Made by a program: the position numbers and the translations under genes. Of a DNA stretch of 12,819 nucleotides, positions 11,082-12,819 are shown in pieces. The notes under the pieces are model-generated. The model saw only the letters and a list, made by a program, of their open reading frames with translations. It had not been told where the DNA came from and did not search any database. This DNA comes from an uncultured Holophagaceae bacterium (GTDB lineage: Bacteria > Acidobacteriota > Holophagae > Holophagales > Holophagaceae). Position 1 is the stretch's first letter. Each line of letters begins with the position of its first letter. Location: the NCBI GenBank assembly GCA_903927605.1, contig CAIYNT010000087.1:1-12819 (forward strand), written 5' to 3'.

Positions 11082-12101
11082 ATGCGATATGCGTTCTGGA
11101 ACAACAAGGGTGGGACTGGGAAAACGAGTTTGGCTTTCCAGTCGATCTGCAAATACGCGGAGAACAACCCAACCAAAAAGATCCTTGTCATCGACGCCTG
11201 CCCACAAGCAAATCTCTCCGAGCTGTTTCTTGGCGGTCTGACTGGAAAGGGTGGGCAGCGCCTTCTTGAAAGGCATGGAATGGTACCGAGATGCAGCCTT
11301 GGCGGCTACTTTCAACTTCGGCTCCCTTCCCCTTACAACGTCCCGGTGTTTGCCCCAGGGGACTTCATCACCACGCCCGTCCTGTTCAATGCGCATGTCC
11401 CCGGCAACATTGATTTGGTTTGCGGTGATCCCATGTTGGAGCTCCAGTCGAACGCCACGAATACCCTCGCAAATAACCAGATTCCCGGCACGGATACCTG
11501 GGTCGCGGTGATTGACTGGATCAACGACTTCCTCAGGCCCATCCAGGGCACCTACGACGCCATTTTCTTCGACTGCAATCCCAGCTTCTCGATCTATACC
11601 CAGATTGCCTTGGCTTCAGCAGAGAGGCTTGTCCTCCCCGTCATGGCTGACGATTCCTCCAGGCGGGCCGTCCAGAACGCGCTCTCACTGGTGTTCGGAC
11701 TCCGCCTCCCCTCTCCGATTTACGCGACCTATGCCTTCCATACCAAGTTGCTGGCAGCGGGGCGAACTCTCCCCAAGGTTCACCTGATCGTGAAGAACCG
11801 GATCACCCAGTACATGGGCCCAGCATCGGCCTATAGAGCCGTCCTAAGCGAGATCGACCGGAATATCGAGAGCTTGCTTCAGTCGAGCCCGGACCACTTT
11901 TCATTCAATGTCGCCAGAGAAGGAACGGTCGAAATCCGGGACTTTCAGACGACTGGCGTCGTCGCCCACGCGAAGGGATGCCCCATCTTCCGTCTGAGGG
12001 CAGGAAAACAGGAGATCGGTGGTCATCGGGTGGACGTTAAAGAGGATTACCGCGTGAACTGCCAGGACGCGATTGATCACCTAGTAGCAAAACTTGCCTG
12101 A
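11082..12101 (+). CDS. Second ParA-like ATPase (long form)
   Basis: Start at ATG 11082, with AAGGAGG five bases upstream; an in-frame ATG at 11022 lies inside the repeat array and is rejected. The product is 339 residues. Walker A is NNKGGTGKTS (7-16, signature lysines 9 and 14), A' is IDACPQANLSELFL (37-50), and Walker B is YDAIFFDCNPSFS with Asp164. An insertion of about 80 residues between A' and Walker B, and a long C-terminal part (230-339), make it clearly different from the 198-residue ParA at 2095-2691. The residues around Walker B (CNPSFSIYTQIALASAERLV) are typical of the MinD/ParA superfamily. It leads an apparent operon with the 100-residue protein. Partition is the likely role. 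Confidence 0.85.
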   Translation: MRYAFWNNKGGTGKTSLAFQSICKYAENNPTKKILVIDACPQANLSELFLGGLTGKGGQRLLERHGMVPRCSLGGYFQLRLPSPYNVPVFAPGDFITTPVLFNAHVPGNIDLVCGDPMLELQSNATNTLANNQIPGTDTWVAVIDWINDFLRPIQGTYDAIFFDCNPSFSIYTQIALASAERLVLPVMADDSSRRAVQNALSLVFGLRLPSPIYATYAFHTKLLAAGRTLPKVHLIVKNRITQYMGPASAYRAVLSEIDRNIESLLQSSPDHFSFNVAREGTVEIRDFQTTGVVAHAKGCPIFRLRAGKQEIGGHRVDVKEDYRVNCQDAIDHLVAKLA

Positions 12102-12114
12102 CACAGGAGACCCC

Positions 12115-12417
12115 ATGCGACGGAGCGGACCCGACCACGACCCTATCCCTACCCCCACGCCTGTTTCGGTGGAGAAACCCAAGCCCCGACAGGAGTCCTT
12201 GGACAATAGGGTCTCCACGCCGAAGCCTCAACCCGAGGTGGTGATCCCTGCCCCATCCGATGACCTGGTCTTAGACCTGGCGCTGGAGGTGGAGCTTCAG
12301 GGGCTGGAGGCCGAGCTCATCGGGCTTGAGTCCCTTCCATTGGCCAGGCGGGATACTGGACGCATCAGGACCGTGAAAGCCCGCATCTCCGAAATCCTTC
12401 GGAGGTTGGGGCGGTAG
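12115..12417 (+). CDS. Small Pro-rich/coiled-coil protein downstream of ParA
   Basis: 100 residues from ATG 12115, with AGGAG five bases upstream; an in-frame ATG at 12094 overlaps the ParA end and lacks such a site. Residues 1-55 are Pro/Asp/Lys-rich and probably disordered (HDPIPTPTPVSVEKPKP). Residues 58-100 are a strongly helical, Leu/Glu-rich segment (LVLDLALEVELQGLEAELIG) ending in a basic helix (RRDTGRIRTVKARISEILRR). The start lies 13 bases after the ParA stop, so the two genes are probably co-translated. Position suggests a ParA partner (ParB-like adaptor), but no known DNA-binding fold is evident. Family not recognised. Confidence 0.65.
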   Translation: MRRSGPDHDPIPTPTPVSVEKPKPRQESLDNRVSTPKPQPEVVIPAPSDDLVLDLALEVELQGLEAELIGLESLPLARRDTGRIRTVKARISEILRRLGR

Positions 12418-12418
12418 C

Positions 12419-12460
12419 TGCCTAACCGTAACACACCGACCGGTGTGTTACGGTTAGGCA
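12419..12460. promoter_or_regulatory. Perfect 20-bp-arm palindrome ending on the recombinase start codon
   Basis: Arm TGCCTAACCGTAACACACCG (12419-12438), two-base spacer AC, and the exact complement at 12441-12460. It starts one base after the upstream stop codon, and its last base is the A of the recombinase ATG. It may be an operator or crossover site for the recombinase, or an mRNA hairpin that hides the start codon in transcripts read through from the ParA operon. No T-run follows. Confidence 0.8.
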
Positions 12461-12819
12461 TGCCCCCACGACGCCGGAAGCACCCCCAGAAGAAGGACCA
12501 GGCGCGAGCCGTGGCCTACCTGCGGGTGTCCACGGAGGACCAGGCCCTCGGGCCGGAAGCGCAACGGGCCGCCATCGAGAACTGGGCCGCGAGGCAAGGG
12601 GTCCAGGTGCTCTCCTGGCACATCGACCAGGGCGTGGGTGGGGCAACCCCGATTGAAGACCGCCCAGGGTTGCTGGCCGCCCTCCAGGACCTCGAAGACC
12701 TGGAAGCTGGCCTGGTCGTCGTGGCCAAGTGGGACCGCCTGGCCCGCGACATCATGGTGGCCGCCATGGTGGAGCGGATGGTGGAACGGGTCGGCGCCCG
12801 GATTGTCAGCGCGGACGGC
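12460..12819 (+). CDS. Large serine recombinase, N-terminal catalytic half (3' end off the window)
   Basis: 120 codons from ATG 12460 to the window edge. After a basic leader (MPPRRRKHPQKKDQ) come the resolvase motifs in order: AVAYLRVSTEDQ with nucleophile Ser24, the helix GPEAQRAAIENWAARQGV, DRPGLLAALQDL, VVVAKWDRLARD with catalytic-type arginines, and GARIVSADG at the edge. The C-terminal half is at positions 2-346. In relatives about nine residues of a GxGxx-P type loop lie between SADG and ALMR. That sets the missing stretch near 26 bases and explains why direct joining is out of frame. ATG lacks a good ribosome site and lies in a palindrome; GTG 12445 is an alternative start. Confidence 0.88.
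   Translation, partial: MPPRRRKHPQKKDQARAVAYLRVSTEDQALGPEAQRAAIENWAARQGVQVLSWHIDQGVGGATPIEDRPGLLAALQDLEDLEAGLVVVAKWDRLARDIMVAAMVERMVERVGARIVSADG

Noticed and set aside
10871..11191. A 106-codon reverse frame over the 21-bp repeats
   Set aside because: Its repeated DCQASRSDCQAS pattern is only the translation of the tandem DNA repeats, and it overlaps the ParA start.

Overview
The window looks like almost all of a small mobilizable plasmid from a GC-rich Gram-negative bacterium. The strongest evidence for a circle is at the two ends. Position 12460 to the right edge encodes the catalytic N-terminal half of a large serine recombinase, and the left edge to 346 encodes the matching C-terminal half on the same strand. 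Joining the edges directly puts the halves out of frame, and about nine family residues are absent, so roughly 26 bases seem to be missing at the junction. Host clues are two lipoprotein signal peptides with lipoboxes, a DinJ/YafQ toxin-antitoxin pair, a MOBP-type relaxase and high GC. A Gram-negative such as an Acidobacteriota or deltaproteobacterial lineage is possible, but the genus cannot be fixed from this sequence.

Layout. Positions 1-1740 are accessory and look patchy: the recombinase end, an attC-like foldable segment, a degraded reverse-strand reading frame, a SHOCT-domain lipoprotein, and the stump of a Mrr-like PD-(D/E)XK nuclease gene. Positions 1778-2760 hold a minimal partition module (ParA plus a ribbon-helix-helix partner, both reverse strand) with shared GGAAA-type sites on both sides of parA. 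Positions 2760-3550 are a non-coding, hairpin-rich origin region with five 20-bp iterons. The replication initiator lies at 3553-4833 (reverse). Positions 4913-7857 are a mobilization operon (reverse): MobC with an extra Cys/His-rich N-terminus, translationally coupled to a MOBP relaxase. Nested inside the relaxase gene in another frame is a 210-codon reading frame that carries the real codon bias there, recalling mobB inside mobA of RSF1010.

Positions 7858-8154 are a divergent intergenic region, probably holding oriT and the mob operator. From 8155 to 9412 a 72-residue ribbon-helix-helix protein is followed one base later by a 345-residue protein of unknown family. A strongly structured non-coding stretch (9413-9680) leads to the DinJ/YafQ pair with a palindromic operator. 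A poly-glycine lipoprotein runs in reverse (10279-10788). From 10982 a second, unrelated ParA-type module begins: four degenerate 21-bp tandem repeats, a 339-residue ParA-like ATPase, a 100-residue Pro-rich/coiled-coil protein, and a 20-bp-arm palindrome that ends on the start codon of the recombinase.

Together the genes cover replication (Rep plus iterons), segregation (two ParA systems, and a recombinase that may resolve multimers), transfer by a helper conjugation system (MobC, relaxase, nested protein; no type IV secretion genes seen) and addiction (DinJ/YafQ). The most novel parts are the overprinted gene in the relaxase, the ribbon-helix-helix plus unknown-protein pair, and the second ParA module with its phased repeats. 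All calls come from reading the sequence by eye; no database search was run.
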